In this document: one piece after another, positions 35,782 through 44,568 of the stretch
Layout: each line of letters starts with the position of its first letter
How positions within the stretch are numbered: position 1 is the stretch's first letter
NCBI GenBank assembly: GCA_016713025.1
Contig: JADJPZ010000003.1
Location: forward strand, 682,001-746,000
Reading direction: 5' to 3'
Length of the DNA stretch: 64,000 bases
Origin: Saprospiraceae bacterium
GTDB lineage: Bacteria; Bacteroidota; Bacteroidia; Chitinophagales; Saprospiraceae
Program-made: the position numbers and the translations under genes
The notes under the pieces: model-generated
Told to the model about the DNA's origin: nothing
Seen by the model: the letters and a program-made list of their open reading frames with translations, nothing else
Database searches by the model: none

Positions 35782-36177
35782 ATGGCTTATTCAGATAAAT
35801 TGTTGGATCACTTCAAGCACCCTAAAAATGTAGGAACACTTGATAAAAGTAAAAAAAATGTAGGTACAGGATTGGTAGGCGCACCTGAATGCGGTGACGT
35901 CATGAGACTTCAGATCGAAGTGGATGAAGCAACGGACACTATAATTGATGCCAAATTCAAAACCTTTGGTTGCGGATCGGCTATTGCTTCTTCATCTCTG
36001 GCAACAGAGTGGCTCAAGGGAAAAAAGATCGACGAAGCTCTAAGCATAGATAATATGGCCATCGTCGAAGAGTTGGCATTGCCACCTGTAAAAATACACT
36101 GCTCGGTGCTGGCTGAAGATGCGATCAAAAGTGCGATAGCAGATTACAAAAAGAAAAATGAAGTTGTTACTGCATAG
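35782..36177 (+). CDS. iscU: Iron-sulfur cluster scaffold IscU
   Basis: IscU is the scaffold on which [2Fe-2S] and [4Fe-4S] clusters are built from IscS sulfur. The 131-aa protein opens SDKLLDHFKHPKNVGT and carries the three cluster Cys residues in GAPECGDVM (with the adjacent Asp), KTFGCGSAIASSS and PPVKIHCSVLAEDA. The chaperone-recognition LPPVK motif is present. It follows iscS by 46 bp and precedes an IscA-type gene, forming a compact isc cluster without visible hscA, hscB or fdx genes. Confidence 0.95.
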   Translation: MAYSDKLLDHFKHPKNVGTLDKSKKNVGTGLVGAPECGDVMRLQIEVDEATDTIIDAKFKTFGCGSAIASSSLATEWLKGKKIDEALSIDNMAIVEELALPPVKIHCSVLAEDAIKSAIADYKKKNEVVTA

Positions 36178-36212
36178 TATTGTTGTAGTAACTTTTTAAA
36201 ATTACATTATTT

Positions 36213-36539
36213 ATGTTATTTGTAGCTGACAGTGCAAAAGAAAGGATAGAAGAAATCATCAGGACGAAAAGCATAGCAGATGATTACTTTATCAGGGTGA
36301 GTGTCACCAGTGGCGGATGCTCAGGATTATCTTATTCGATGGATTTTGATAATGAAAACAAACCCAACGATCAGGTATTTGATGATAATGGTGTTCGCGT
36401 GGTAACAGATCTTAAAAGTTTTTTATATCTATGCAATACCACCCTTGAGTTTTCAGGTGGATTGAATGGTAAAGGTTTTTATTTCAATAATCCCAATGCA
36501 GCCCGTACTTGTGGCTGTGGAGAGAGTTTTGCGGTTTAA
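36213..36539 (+). CDS. iscA: A-type iron-sulfur carrier (IscA/SufA)
   Basis: The 108-aa HesB-domain protein carries or delivers iron-sulfur clusters. It has the three conserved Cys residues: one in SVTSGGCSGLSY and two in the C-terminal TCGCGESFAV. It lies 35 bp after iscU and is followed by an intrinsic terminator, so it ends the operon. Family assignment (IscA, SufA or ErpA) is by context. Confidence 0.93.
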   Translation: MLFVADSAKERIEEIIRTKSIADDYFIRVSVTSGGCSGLSYSMDFDNENKPNDQVFDDNGVRVVTDLKSFLYLCNTTLEFSGGLNGKGFYFNNPNAARTCGCGESFAV

Positions 36540-36565
36540 TAGAGGAGAAAAAATTAGCAAAAACA

Positions 36566-36608
36566 AAAGCGGTGCTCGATGTTAAATGGAGCACCGCTTT
36601 TTTTTTGG
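36566..36608 (+). terminator. Intrinsic terminator of the isc operon
   Basis: A 12-bp stem (AAAGCGGTGCTC / GAGCACCGCTTT) with an 11-nt loop is followed by a T-run. It lies 26 bp after the iscA stop. Confidence 0.9.
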
Positions 36609-36787
36609 AAATTTTCAAGCATGTACATATACATTATCTGATAGAATCAGTTTATATCATGCACAAAATTGATTGTAAAAAATTATTAATTGGCGCATTT
36701 ACTTATAGTTGTTGGTAAGAGTAAAAGACAGCAGGGTAATTATTTTTACTACTTTGTCAAATTATAAGGACTTTCCGATTTATTGGA

Positions 36788-36811
36788 AACTGTTGGGTTA
36801 ACCCAACAGTT
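36788..36811. repeat. 24-bp perfect palindrome
   Basis: AACTGTTGGGTT is followed at once by its exact complement AACCCAACAGTT, with no loop. It lies about 190 bp after the isc terminator and 27 bp before a dispersed palindromic repeat. No T-run follows, so it is not an intrinsic terminator; it may be a protein-binding or mobile-element site. Confidence 0.7.
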
Positions 36812-36838
36812 GTTACCTAATTTACCCATATATTTATT

Positions 36839-36906
36839 CCGACGAGAATTTATTTTTCTAAAGACGATGATACACATGTCTTTATTATAAAAATAATTCT
36901 GTCGCC
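36839..36906 (+). repeat. Palindromic dispersed repeat, copy 1 of 3
   Basis: The element begins CCGACGAGAATTTATTTTTC and ends AAAATAATTCTGTCGCC, so its ends are imperfect inverted repeats. An inner AAAGAC...GTCTTT pair adds a second stem. Close matches are at 43062-43097 (inner part deleted) and 44242-44313. All three are intergenic and in the same orientation. Confidence 0.75.
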
Positions 36907-37089
36907 ATTATAAGGAATCTTTAACTATAAAAAAATATCAGGTTTCCGGTTATTTACATTTTGATGAAAGTGTCAGTGAATTTGATTTTTGAAGGTGACA
37001 AAGTAGAATTAAGACAATTAGACAAATAAAACTATTCTCTGAACATCATAGAATACGTGTTCTCTTATTTTGAGAAATTATCTCGATTT

Positions 37090-37122
37090 TTGATATTTAT
37101 TCAGATTTAATACTTATATTTG
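37090..37122 (+). promoter_or_regulatory. Promoter of the RloAB operon
   Basis: TTG at 37090-37092 and TATATTTG at 37115-37122, 22 bp apart, fit a Bacteroidota promoter. Inverted sequences CTTATTTTGAGAA (37064-37076) and TTCTCAAAAATAAG (37131-37144) flank it and could be repressor sites. Confidence 0.55.
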
Positions 37123-37148
37123 CGAAATATTCTCAAAAATAAGCAATT

Positions 37149-38444
37149 ATGTTACTTGAATTTAGTGTCGCAAACTTCCTATCTTTTAGTGAAAGAAAGA
37201 CTTTGAGCTTAGTTGCATCAAGCATAAGTGATTACAAAGAAACAAATACTTTTACTTCTGAAAGGCACACGCTTTTAAATGGAGCTATAATTTACGGTGC
37301 TAATGCCAGCGGCAAATCAAACTTCATTCGTGCTATGAGCACTATGAAAAGAATAGTGATGCAGTCATTTAACCAATCTTCCACAAAGACATTAGACGTT
37401 ACTCCATTCTTATTAAATACTGAAACTGAAAATAGTCCATCATATTTTGAAGTTCTATTTGAAATACTAAATGTCAGATACAGATATGGATTTGAAATAA
37501 CAAACAAGGAAGTAGTAAGTGAATGGTTATTTGAATCAAAGAAAAATGCCGAAAAATTATTATTCGTTAGAGAAGGTGATGGAATAGAAGTGTCGCCTTC
37601 TTTTAAAGAAGCAGAAAACCTTGAAAGTAAAACAAGAAATAACGCTTTATTTTTATCAATTATAGACCAATTTAATGGAGTTACAGCTAAAAGAATAATG
37701 AATTGGTTCAATAACTTAATTACCATTTCGGGACTAACGCACGAGAACTATGAAATGATAACTTTAAAATTGTTGGAAAAAGGAGATGTTACACAAACAA
37801 TGGGTGATTTTTATTTTACTTTGGAATTAGGATTTGATGGAATCAACGTCAAAAAAGAAAAATTAAATTCAAAAAACCTATTAGAAATAGGTCAAGAATC
37901 AGTGGCAAAATCCTTTATTAAGGATATCGAAGATGGTTATCACTTTGACATTAAAACTTTTCACGATAAATATGATAAACATAATAATAAATCAGGTGAA
38001 ATAGAGTTTGATATGCGTAGCCAGGAATCAGCAGGAACTAATAAAGTATTTAATATTTCAGGACCTATTTTTGATGTTTTACACAATGGTGGTGTTTTGG
38101 TAATTGATGAGCTTGATTCCAGTTTGCATCCACTAATGACGTTAGCAATAACAAGACTCTTTAATTCAGAAAAAGACAATTCTAAAAATGCACAATTAAT
38201 ATTTACAACTCACGATACCAACTTATTTTCATATGGAAAGTATCGAAGAGACCAAATTTATTTTGTAGAAAAAGATAAATACGGTGCATCTGATTTATAT
38301 TCATTGGTTGAGTATCGAGAAGAAGATGGTAATAAGGTTCGTAAAGACCGATCATTTGAAAGTGATTATATACAAGGCAGATATGGTGCAATTCCTTACA
38401 TTGGAGATATTTCTAAAATTGTGGGGGAATGGCAAGAAAAGTAA
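37149..38444 (+). CDS. rloA: RloA-like / AbiLi AAA15-type ATPase
   Basis: This 431-aa ABC/SMC-like ATPase has the AAA15 layout. The N-terminal strand FSVANFLSFSERKTLSL precedes Walker A IYGANASGKSNFIRAM (about residues 48-63). The C-terminal half has Walker B GVLVIDELDSSLHP and the H-loop LIFTTHDTNLF. With the downstream RloB-type gene it forms the RloA/RloB pair, which I recall being scored as an AbiL abortive-infection system: ATPase plus Toprim-like effector. The genes overlap by 16 bp, so translation is likely coupled. It is flanked by dispersed repeats, consistent with an accessory locus. Confidence 0.85.
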   Translation: MLLEFSVANFLSFSERKTLSLVASSISDYKETNTFTSERHTLLNGAIIYGANASGKSNFIRAMSTMKRIVMQSFNQSSTKTLDVTPFLLNTETENSPSYFEVLFEILNVRYRYGFEITNKEVVSEWLFESKKNAEKLLFVREGDGIEVSPSFKEAENLESKTRNNALFLSIIDQFNGVTAKRIMNWFNNLITISGLTHENYEMITLKLLEKGDVTQTMGDFYFTLELGFDGINVKKEKLNSKNLLEIGQESVAKSFIKDIEDGYHFDIKTFHDKYDKHNNKSGEIEFDMRSQESAGTNKVFNISGPIFDVLHNGGVLVIDELDSSLHPLMTLAITRLFNSEKDNSKNAQLIFTTHDTNLFSYGKYRRDQIYFVEKDKYGASDLYSLVEYREEDGNKVRKDRSFESDYIQGRYGAIPYIGDISKIVGEWQEK

Positions 38445-39148
38445 AAATACCCAATCATATTAAGAAAAGACACGAGCGAACTGAATCAAAACGTTTAGAA
38501 GAAACAAAATCTAAGCGTAGGTTTTTCCTGATTGTGTGTGAAGGCGAAAAAACAGAACCAAATTATTTCGAATCTCTAAAAAATGATTTACCCAAAGGTG
38601 TGTTGGATGTTTATGATTTTAAAATCTTAGGCAATGGACATAACACAGTCTCACTAGTTAATAGTGCAATGGCTTTAAGTAACAAATGGCAAGCACAAAC
38701 AAATAGAACAGTTGACAAGTTGTGGGTAGTATTTGACAAAGACAGTTTTTCAGACCAGTCTTTTAACTCAGCTATTCAAACCTGCATTGCAAATAGTCCA
38801 AGTGTTGATTGTGCTTGGACAAATGAAGCTTTTGAACTTTGGTATCTATTGCATTTTCACTATTACAACACGGGGATAAGTAGAAAGCAATATCAGGATT
38901 TGATAGAAGACAATTTTAAGAAAAATGGTTTAAAAGATTATGTTTACAAAAAGAATAGCACGGAAATGTATTCCTTATTGGAAACCTACGCAAGTAGAGA
39001 AAATGCTATAAAAAACGCTGTGAATCTCGAAAAACTTTATATTGAACAACAAAACTATTCGGTTCAAAACCCTTGCACTAAGGTTCACAAACTTGTAGCT
39101 GAACTTTTTGGGCTAGAAAAAATAATTGAAGAAGAAAATAACAAATGA
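38429..39148 (+). CDS. rloB: RloB-like / AbiLii protein
   Basis: This 239-aa protein has the RloB signature: a basic N-terminus, then RFFLIVCEGEKTEPNYFESL (about residues 30-49), an acidic VDKLWVVFDKDSF (about 94-106), and the NEAFELWYLLHFHYY segment (about 133-147). The EGEKTE and DxD motifs recall a Toprim-like metal site, suggesting nuclease activity. It begins inside the rloA stop region. In AbiL-type systems this subunit is the presumed effector. Confidence 0.82.
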   Translation: MARKVKIPNHIKKRHERTESKRLEETKSKRRFFLIVCEGEKTEPNYFESLKNDLPKGVLDVYDFKILGNGHNTVSLVNSAMALSNKWQAQTNRTVDKLWVVFDKDSFSDQSFNSAIQTCIANSPSVDCAWTNEAFELWYLLHFHYYNTGISRKQYQDLIEDNFKKNGLKDYVYKKNSTEMYSLLETYASRENAIKNAVNLEKLYIEQQNYSVQNPCTKVHKLVAELFGLEKIIEEENNK

Positions 39149-39191
39149 GAGAACGCCAGCACCCAATGAAATCAGAAATTCGCTAAAATAA

Positions 39192-39223
39192 TTGTTCCAA
39201 ATATAGAAACATTTTTATCTTTG
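39192..39223 (+). promoter_or_regulatory. Promoter of the HigA-like gene
   Basis: TTG at 39192-39194 and TATCTTTG at 39216-39223, 21 bp apart, match the Bacteroidota consensus. The element shows the regulator has its own promoter, separate from RloAB. Confidence 0.6.
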
Positions 39224-39258
39224 TAAAAGGAATCATTTAAACAAGGAAAAAGTAGAAA

Positions 39259-39564
39259 ATGAAGACAATAACATTATCGGAACTTGAAGATAAAACACTT
39301 GATATAATGGGAAGTCCAAAACGAGATAGATATGAACAGGAACTAAGAGTAGAAATATTGGCAGAAAAGATCAAGCAATTGAGAATAGAGCGAAACTTAA
39401 CTCAAGAACAACTTGGTAAATTGGTGGGCGTCCAAAGAGCTCAAATTTCAAAAATGGAAAACAATACCGGCAACGTAACAATCTCAACTTTGATGAAAAT
39501 ATTTGGAGCTTTAAAAGCTAAGGTCAAATTTGAAATTGAAAAAGAACAATTTGAATTAACATAA
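39259..39564 (+). CDS. HigA-like XRE-family regulator, orphan
   Basis: This 101-aa protein has an XRE helix-turn-helix (LRIERNLTQEQLGKLVGVQ, then RAQISKMENN, about residues 39-67). The N-terminal arm (ELEDKTLDIMGSPKRDRYEQ) is typical of HigA-type antitoxins. These are normally preceded by a HigB RelE-fold toxin, but no toxin ORF fits the 110 bp upstream or the gap downstream. It might be a relic antitoxin or a regulator of the adjacent RloAB locus. Confidence 0.8.
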   Translation: MKTITLSELEDKTLDIMGSPKRDRYEQELRVEILAEKIKQLRIERNLTQEQLGKLVGVQRAQISKMENNTGNVTISTLMKIFGALKAKVKFEIEKEQFELT

Positions 39565-39710
39565 AATCACACAGCAAGTAACTACGACTTTGATGATAGA
39601 TTTGCTATCGCTACATTCACTACATAGCCTGAACGAAATAATTTTTTAGTGAAGGAGTGTTTATTTTTTAAACTTTCTATATCTTAGCGAATTAAAAAAT
39701 TATCCGGGCT

Positions 39711-42700
39711 TTGAGCAACCAGACAACCAATGCTAAAATAAAAAAAATCTTAAGCAACAACGATTTTCAAAAGATCCTTGCAAGATTGTCTGTTCAGAAA
39801 GGTATCAGTCAGGTTCAGGCAAATATTGAAGCAGAAACATACTTGCAGGAATTATTTGCAGAACACGATCCATCAGTGAATTTTGGGTTTATTGAGATAT
39901 TTCAGTATCTCATCGGTCAGGGTTTTGATAAAAACATAGATACTGACACTGCAGAACTGAAGGCTTTATCCAGATTGATGCGACGGCATCCGGTGGCTTT
40001 TGTCCTTACTCATAAGTCTTACATTGATCTGGTAGTGCTCATGATAGTATTGGCACGACACGGTCTTCCGTTGCCATTTCTCTTTGCAGGTATAAATCTG
40101 GATATGCCCGGAGTAGGAAAAATTGTCAGAAATAATGGTGTCATTTTTATCAGACGATCTTTTAAAGATAACATCATCTACAAAGCTGCGTTGAGATACT
40201 ATATAAGCTGGCTTCTGAAACAGCAATCTCATTTTATGTGGGCGATAGAGGGCACACGGTCCCGCACAGGAAAGCTGGTATGGCCTCAGATGGGAATCCT
40301 GAAGTATATAGCTGAAGCTGAACAGGATATCAGGCAACAGGTAAAATATGTACCGGTATCCATCGTATATGACCTTATCCCTGATGTGGATGATATGACC
40401 ACTGAAACGCGAGGCAAAAAGAAAAAGCCTGAGACAGTAAAGTGGATGATAAACTATCTGAGAAAAATGAGTTCAGAAAAGCTGGGAAAAATTTCACTCA
40501 GAATTGGTGAGCCTGCAGATATGTTTGAACGCGGTGATGATCTGTTGAATCTTCCAAAGGATGCTGAAGTGCTCACAGACTCTACAATTTCGAGACTTGC
40601 ATTTAGATTGATACATAAAATCAACAAAATCACACCTGTTACTACAGTATCTTTGATTTGTAATGCTCTTCTCAGTAAATTTTCACTAACCAAAAGAGGT
40701 GTGGAAAGCAATGTATCAGATTTGATGCGAATAATTGAAAACCACAAAATAGATGCTCTTGTAGACCGTGGTATGCCTATCGGAGAGAGTGTACAGAGAG
40801 CATTGAATCTGCTGGTGCAGGCTGGTATAGTCAAATTTCAGGGTGACGGACTTCATACAAAATATACAGTCAACAGGGACAAATACCTTCAGGCTACATA
40901 TTATGCCAATATGTCTGTACATCACTTAGTACACCGGTCATTTATTGAATTAGCACTATTAAAAATTATTGACTCAAAATCTGGTCAGTCACAAATCGAT
41001 TTTTGGAAAGAGATTATGTCTCTCAGAGATTTTTTTAAGTTTGAGTTTTTTTATTCTGAAAAAGACAAGTTCAGCTCTGAAATAGAATCAGAACTTAAAT
41101 ACATGCTGGGAGAAAAAGTCACCAATGAAATCTTTAATAAAAAAACCAATGTGACGAGTATACTAAGGACACAAAATTTACTTGTTGCACCTGTGATCCT
41201 CAGCAACTATCTGGAAGCGTATAAGGTAGTAGCTGAAGGTATGCTGATATGGGATCCTACTGTTGACTTTGAAGAGCAGGCATTTGTAGAGTATTGTTTG
41301 TTTTTAGGTGAGGAAATGCATTGGTTGGGACAAATCAACAGAGTCGAAGCTGTCTCACTTCCTTTCCTTCAAAATGGCATCCGGCTTGCAAAAAATCTGA
41401 AAATCTGGCCCGAGGAAGGTTTTGATAAAGATAAAATCATCGAGTTCAACAAATGGGTAGATAATATCACGGCAAGGGTCAATGTATTGCTTAATTATAC
41501 TTTAGAGCAGAGAGTAAATCAGGACTATCACATTCCTGTCGAGAGAGAAATTATTCCGGGTACAAAAACAGAAAAAATTACCATGGAAATCCTCGAAGGT
41601 GAACGTGGTCCTCATATAGGAGCGTTTTTCGATCTGGATAGGACTTTGATCAATGGATTTTCTGCAAAAAACTTTGTCGCATCCAGACTACTTAGCGGAA
41701 GATTTACTTCTCAGGAACTCATAGCCCAGTTTGCAGGGGCTATTTCTTATGCAAGAGATACAGGAAATTTTGGAAAAATGGCCGCCATCAGTGCCAATGG
41801 AGTAAAAGGTATAGATGAACATGTATTTATTCAGGTTGGCGAAGAGGTGTATCGTAAAAAGTTGGCTGAAGCAATTTATCCTGAATCCAGAGCACTTGTT
41901 TCTGCTCATATAGAGATGGGACATACTGTTGCCATCATTTCTGCAGCTACTCCTTATCAGGTTGAGCCCATTGCCAGAGACCTTTGTATTGATATCGTGG
42001 AATGCACGAGACTGGAAGTGATCGATGGAAAATTTACCGGAAAAATTATTGAACCTGCCTGTTGGGGGGCTGGGAAAGCTATTGCCGGTCAAAAACTTGT
42101 AGAAAAACACCATCTAAACATCCGTAAAAGCTATTTCTACACAGACAGTGCCGAAGATATCCATCTATTGGAAATAGTAGGAAATCCCAGACCTGTCAAT
42201 CCCGATACAAAACTTTCTGGCATAGCATTTCAGAATGACTGGCCTGTATTGAGATACAATGATGCACACAACTCCAGGATAGCAGGTATGGTTCGGACGG
42301 GTTTGTCACTTGGAGTGGTCATTCCTGCTATACTCAATGGTTTTTCCAAAGGCACCACTAATATGTCATGGAACGAAGGAGTGGAATCGATGATGAGGTC
42401 TATAGGTGATTTAGGGACATATGTTGCTGGTATTACACTGAGTATCAAAGGAGAAGAGCATCTATGGTCGCATCGTCCTGCGGTCTTTATACTCAACCAC
42501 CAGAGCAATGCTGATATGCTGATAGCGATCAAACTGATAAGAAAAGAAGCCAGAGGTGTTGCAAAAATGGAACTTAAAAAAATGCCTGTAGTTGGACAGA
42601 TTTTAGAAGCTTCCGGGACCATTTTCCTCGACAGGACAGATAAAGAAAAAGCGATCGAAGCTTTAAAGCCAGCCATAGATAGTCTGAAGAGCGGAATTTC

Positions 42701-42998
42701 CATTGTGATATTTCCTGAGGGCACACGGAGTTATGATTATACGCTCGGTTCGTTCAAAAAAGGAGCATTTCATATTGCAATGGAAGCCGGTGTGCCGATA
42801 GTGCCGATAGTGCTGAAAAATGCTCATGACGTCATGCCAAGGGGAAAAAATATTTTTAATCCTGCACTTGTAGAGGTCATCATTCATCCGCCTGTACTTA
42901 CTCATGACTGGAATAAAAGTAATCTTGATGTCAAAATACGAGAAATTCGCAATTTGTATCTGAAAGACTTAAAACAGCCATTAGACGAAGTTGAATGA
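39711..42998 (+). CDS. Tri-domain GPAT / HAD phosphatase / PlsC acyltransferase fusion
   Basis: This 1095-aa phospholipid enzyme starts at TTG 39711. The first part is a PlsB-like glycerol-3-phosphate acyltransferase with HKSYID (HX4D, near residue 100) and EGTRSRTGKL (near 180). The middle is an HAD-IB phosphatase with FFDLDRTLIN (DxDxT, near 640). The C-terminal PlsC-like domain has NHQSNAD (HX4D, near 928), FLDRTDKEKA and FPEGTRS (near 1000). Together they could make lysophosphatidate and then phosphatidate; the HAD substrate is unclear. gpsA, which supplies glycerol-3-phosphate, follows 229 bp later on the same strand. Related multi-domain proteins occur in Actinobacteria. Confidence 0.85.
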   Translation: MSNQTTNAKIKKILSNNDFQKILARLSVQKGISQVQANIEAETYLQELFAEHDPSVNFGFIEIFQYLIGQGFDKNIDTDTAELKALSRLMRRHPVAFVLTHKSYIDLVVLMIVLARHGLPLPFLFAGINLDMPGVGKIVRNNGVIFIRRSFKDNIIYKAALRYYISWLLKQQSHFMWAIEGTRSRTGKLVWPQMGILKYIAEAEQDIRQQVKYVPVSIVYDLIPDVDDMTTETRGKKKKPETVKWMINYLRKMSSEKLGKISLRIGEPADMFERGDDLLNLPKDAEVLTDSTISRLAFRLIHKINKITPVTTVSLICNALLSKFSLTKRGVESNVSDLMRIIENHKIDALVDRGMPIGESVQRALNLLVQAGIVKFQGDGLHTKYTVNRDKYLQATYYANMSVHHLVHRSFIELALLKIIDSKSGQSQIDFWKEIMSLRDFFKFEFFYSEKDKFSSEIESELKYMLGEKVTNEIFNKKTNVTSILRTQNLLVAPVILSNYLEAYKVVAEGMLIWDPTVDFEEQAFVEYCLFLGEEMHWLGQINRVEAVSLPFLQNGIRLAKNLKIWPEEGFDKDKIIEFNKWVDNITARVNVLLNYTLEQRVNQDYHIPVEREIIPGTKTEKITMEILEGERGPHIGAFFDLDRTLINGFSAKNFVASRLLSGRFTSQELIAQFAGAISYARDTGNFGKMAAISANGVKGIDEHVFIQVGEEVYRKKLAEAIYPESRALVSAHIEMGHTVAIISAATPYQVEPIARDLCIDIVECTRLEVIDGKFTGKIIEPACWGAGKAIAGQKLVEKHHLNIRKSYFYTDSAEDIHLLEIVGNPRPVNPDTKLSGIAFQNDWPVLRYNDAHNSRIAGMVRTGLSLGVVIPAILNGFSKGTTNMSWNEGVESMMRSIGDLGTYVAGITLSIKGEEHLWSHRPAVFILNHQSNADMLIAIKLIRKEARGVAKMELKKMPVVGQILEASGTIFLDRTDKEKAIEALKPAIDSLKSGISIVIFPEGTRSYDYTLGSFKKGAFHIAMEAGVPIVPIVLKNAHDVMPRGKNIFNPALVEVIIHPPVLTHDWNKSNLDVKIREIRNLYLKDLKQPLDEVE

Positions 42999-43061
42999 AT
43001 AGTTTAATTGTGTAATTAAAATTTTATCAACTGGATTTCCTATTTTGAACACGATTTTATA

Positions 43062-43097
43062 CCGACGAGAATTTAATTTTATAATAATTCTGTCGCC
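43062..43097 (+). repeat. Palindromic dispersed repeat, copy 2 of 3 (short form)
   Basis: CCGACGAGAATTTAATTTT is joined almost directly to ATAATAATTCTGTCGCC. The inner AAAGAC...GTCTTT part of the other two copies is missing, leaving a near-perfect hairpin of the ends. It lies in the gap before gpsA. Confidence 0.7.
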
Positions 43098-43227
43098 AAT
43101 ATACTCAAAATGAATACCATAGTAGACGAATTTTTCGCAAACCAATTTATTTTGAGTATAAACATACTCCAAGAGTCACAATATTCATTAATGAATTTTC
43201 AAAATCATCATTAACAATCCTAAAGCA

Positions 43228-44229
43228 ATGAACTTAAATATAGCCGTACTTGGTGGTGGATCATGGGGGACTACCGTAGCATCATTAATTGCCACTAATT
43301 GTCCTACCACACTTTGGGCCAGAGACAACAGCACTGTCAGAGATATCAACAAGCACCATAGAAATGACAAATATCTCAAAGGTCTGCATCTAAATCAAAA
43401 CCTAAAGGCAAACCATTCATTAGAAAAAACCCTCAGAGAGGCGGATGTAGTGGTAATGGGTATTCCTTCTCAGCACTGCCGTAGTGTGCTGGAAGAAGCA
43501 AAACCATATGTAAGACCCTGGGTTCCTTTTGTGAGCCTAACAAAAGGGATCGAACAGGGTACCCAAATGCGCATCACACAGATCATAGAGTCTATATTCC
43601 CTCAGCACCCTGTAGGGGTCCTCACAGGACCAAATCTGGCGAAAGAGATCCTCCAGGGTCAGGCAGCAGCAGCCGTGATAGCTATGGCAGACAGCAATAT
43701 TGCCGAAGCACTTCAACAGGTTTTCAGAACAGGCTTACTCAGGGTATACACCAATAATGATGTAGTAGGTTGCGAACTTGCAGGTGCTTTGAAAAACGTA
43801 ATTGCTATTGCCGCCGGCATGGGAGATGGCGCAGGAGCAGGTGACAATACACGAGCTGCAATCATCACAAGAGGACTGGCTGAGTTGTCCCGTCTTGGCA
43901 TCGCTATGGGTGGACAACCTGGTACTTTTGCCGGTCTTGCAGGAATGGGAGACCTTATCGCCACGTGTATCAGTCCACTGAGTAGAAACAGATATGTAGG
44001 TGAGCAACTTGGCAAAGGCAGAACAATCCATGATATCATTGCAGAAATGTCCATGGTAGCCGAAGGCGTCAAAACATGTGGTGTTGTGGTACAGTTGGCT
44101 GATATATACGGTGTCGAAATGCCTATATCGCAGGAAGTCAACAAAGTGATCAACGAAGCCGCCACTGTCCGACAGGCTTTCCGGGGACTCCTTTCTGCCA
44201 AGACGGGAACTGAAGCCGATCCTGGATAA
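43228..44229 (+). CDS. gpsA: Glycerol-3-phosphate dehydrogenase [NAD(P)+]
   Basis: GpsA reduces dihydroxyacetone phosphate to sn-glycerol-3-phosphate for phospholipid synthesis. The 333-aa protein opens with the Rossmann motif VLGGGSWGTTVASL, has VMGIPSQHCR and SLTKGIEQGT, the catalytic region LAGALKNVIAIAAGM with its Lys, and NTRAAIITRGLAEL and FAGLAGMGDLIATC. The C-terminal half matches the family to its usual length. It lies downstream of the acyltransferase fusion, so substrate supply and use are adjacent. Confidence 0.96.
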   Translation: MNLNIAVLGGGSWGTTVASLIATNCPTTLWARDNSTVRDINKHHRNDKYLKGLHLNQNLKANHSLEKTLREADVVVMGIPSQHCRSVLEEAKPYVRPWVPFVSLTKGIEQGTQMRITQIIESIFPQHPVGVLTGPNLAKEILQGQAAAAVIAMADSNIAEALQQVFRTGLLRVYTNNDVVGCELAGALKNVIAIAAGMGDGAGAGDNTRAAIITRGLAELSRLGIAMGGQPGTFAGLAGMGDLIATCISPLSRNRYVGEQLGKGRTIHDIIAEMSMVAEGVKTCGVVVQLADIYGVEMPISQEVNKVINEAATVRQAFRGLLSAKTGTEADPG

Positions 44230-44241
44230 GACAAAGTTATA

Positions 44242-44313
44242 CCGACGAGAATTTATTTTTCTAAAGACGATGGATGGTACTCATGTCTTTATTTTAAAAA
44301 TAATTCTGTCGCC
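44242..44313 (+). repeat. Palindromic dispersed repeat, copy 3 of 3
   Basis: It begins 12 bp after gpsA with CCGACGAGAATTTATTTTTC and ends TAATTCTGTCGCC, like copy 1. A further AAAGACGATG...CTTTATTTTA unit follows to about 44344, suggesting a partial tandem duplication of the inner segment. Confidence 0.75.
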
Positions 44314-44568
44314 ACTATAAAGACGATGTTTTACATCCTTTATTTTACGTTTGTTCGTCGTAGTTTCCAGCTACGATGCAATATAGACAGGCATCTTGCC
44401 TGAATCGCGAAATAATAAAATGGTGATTTTTGCAGATATCGAGCTCAGAGATCGACTGATTCAAAGCGGAAAACTTAGTGATGGGTAAATGGGGAAAACA
44501 ACAGGCTGGATATAGTAATGCACTACTAAAAAGCTTAACTAATGTGAAGCGAAAAAATGAAATACAAC
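44314..44568. other. Intergenic region with small hairpins
   Basis: Between gpsA and the convergent U32 gene are two short hairpins: TCGTAG...CTACGA around 44357-44376 and CAGGCATCTTGCCTG at 44388-44402. An unconvincing 22-codon frame starts near 44420. These look like decayed repeat sequence, not genes. Confidence 0.45.

Larger units (their letters stand above)
36609..37148. other. Intergenic region between isc operon and RloAB locus
   Basis: These 540 bases hold a 24-bp perfect palindrome (36788-36811), one copy of a palindromic dispersed repeat (36839-36906) and the rloA promoter (37090-37122) with flanking inverted repeats. I see no gene. Confidence 0.55.

Noticed and set aside
35910..36128. 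Antisense ORF within iscU
   Set aside because: Shadow of a conserved gene, with no independent signal.
36509..36718. 69-aa ORF over the end of iscA
   Set aside because: It overlaps iscA and spans the terminator; it is a shadow frame.
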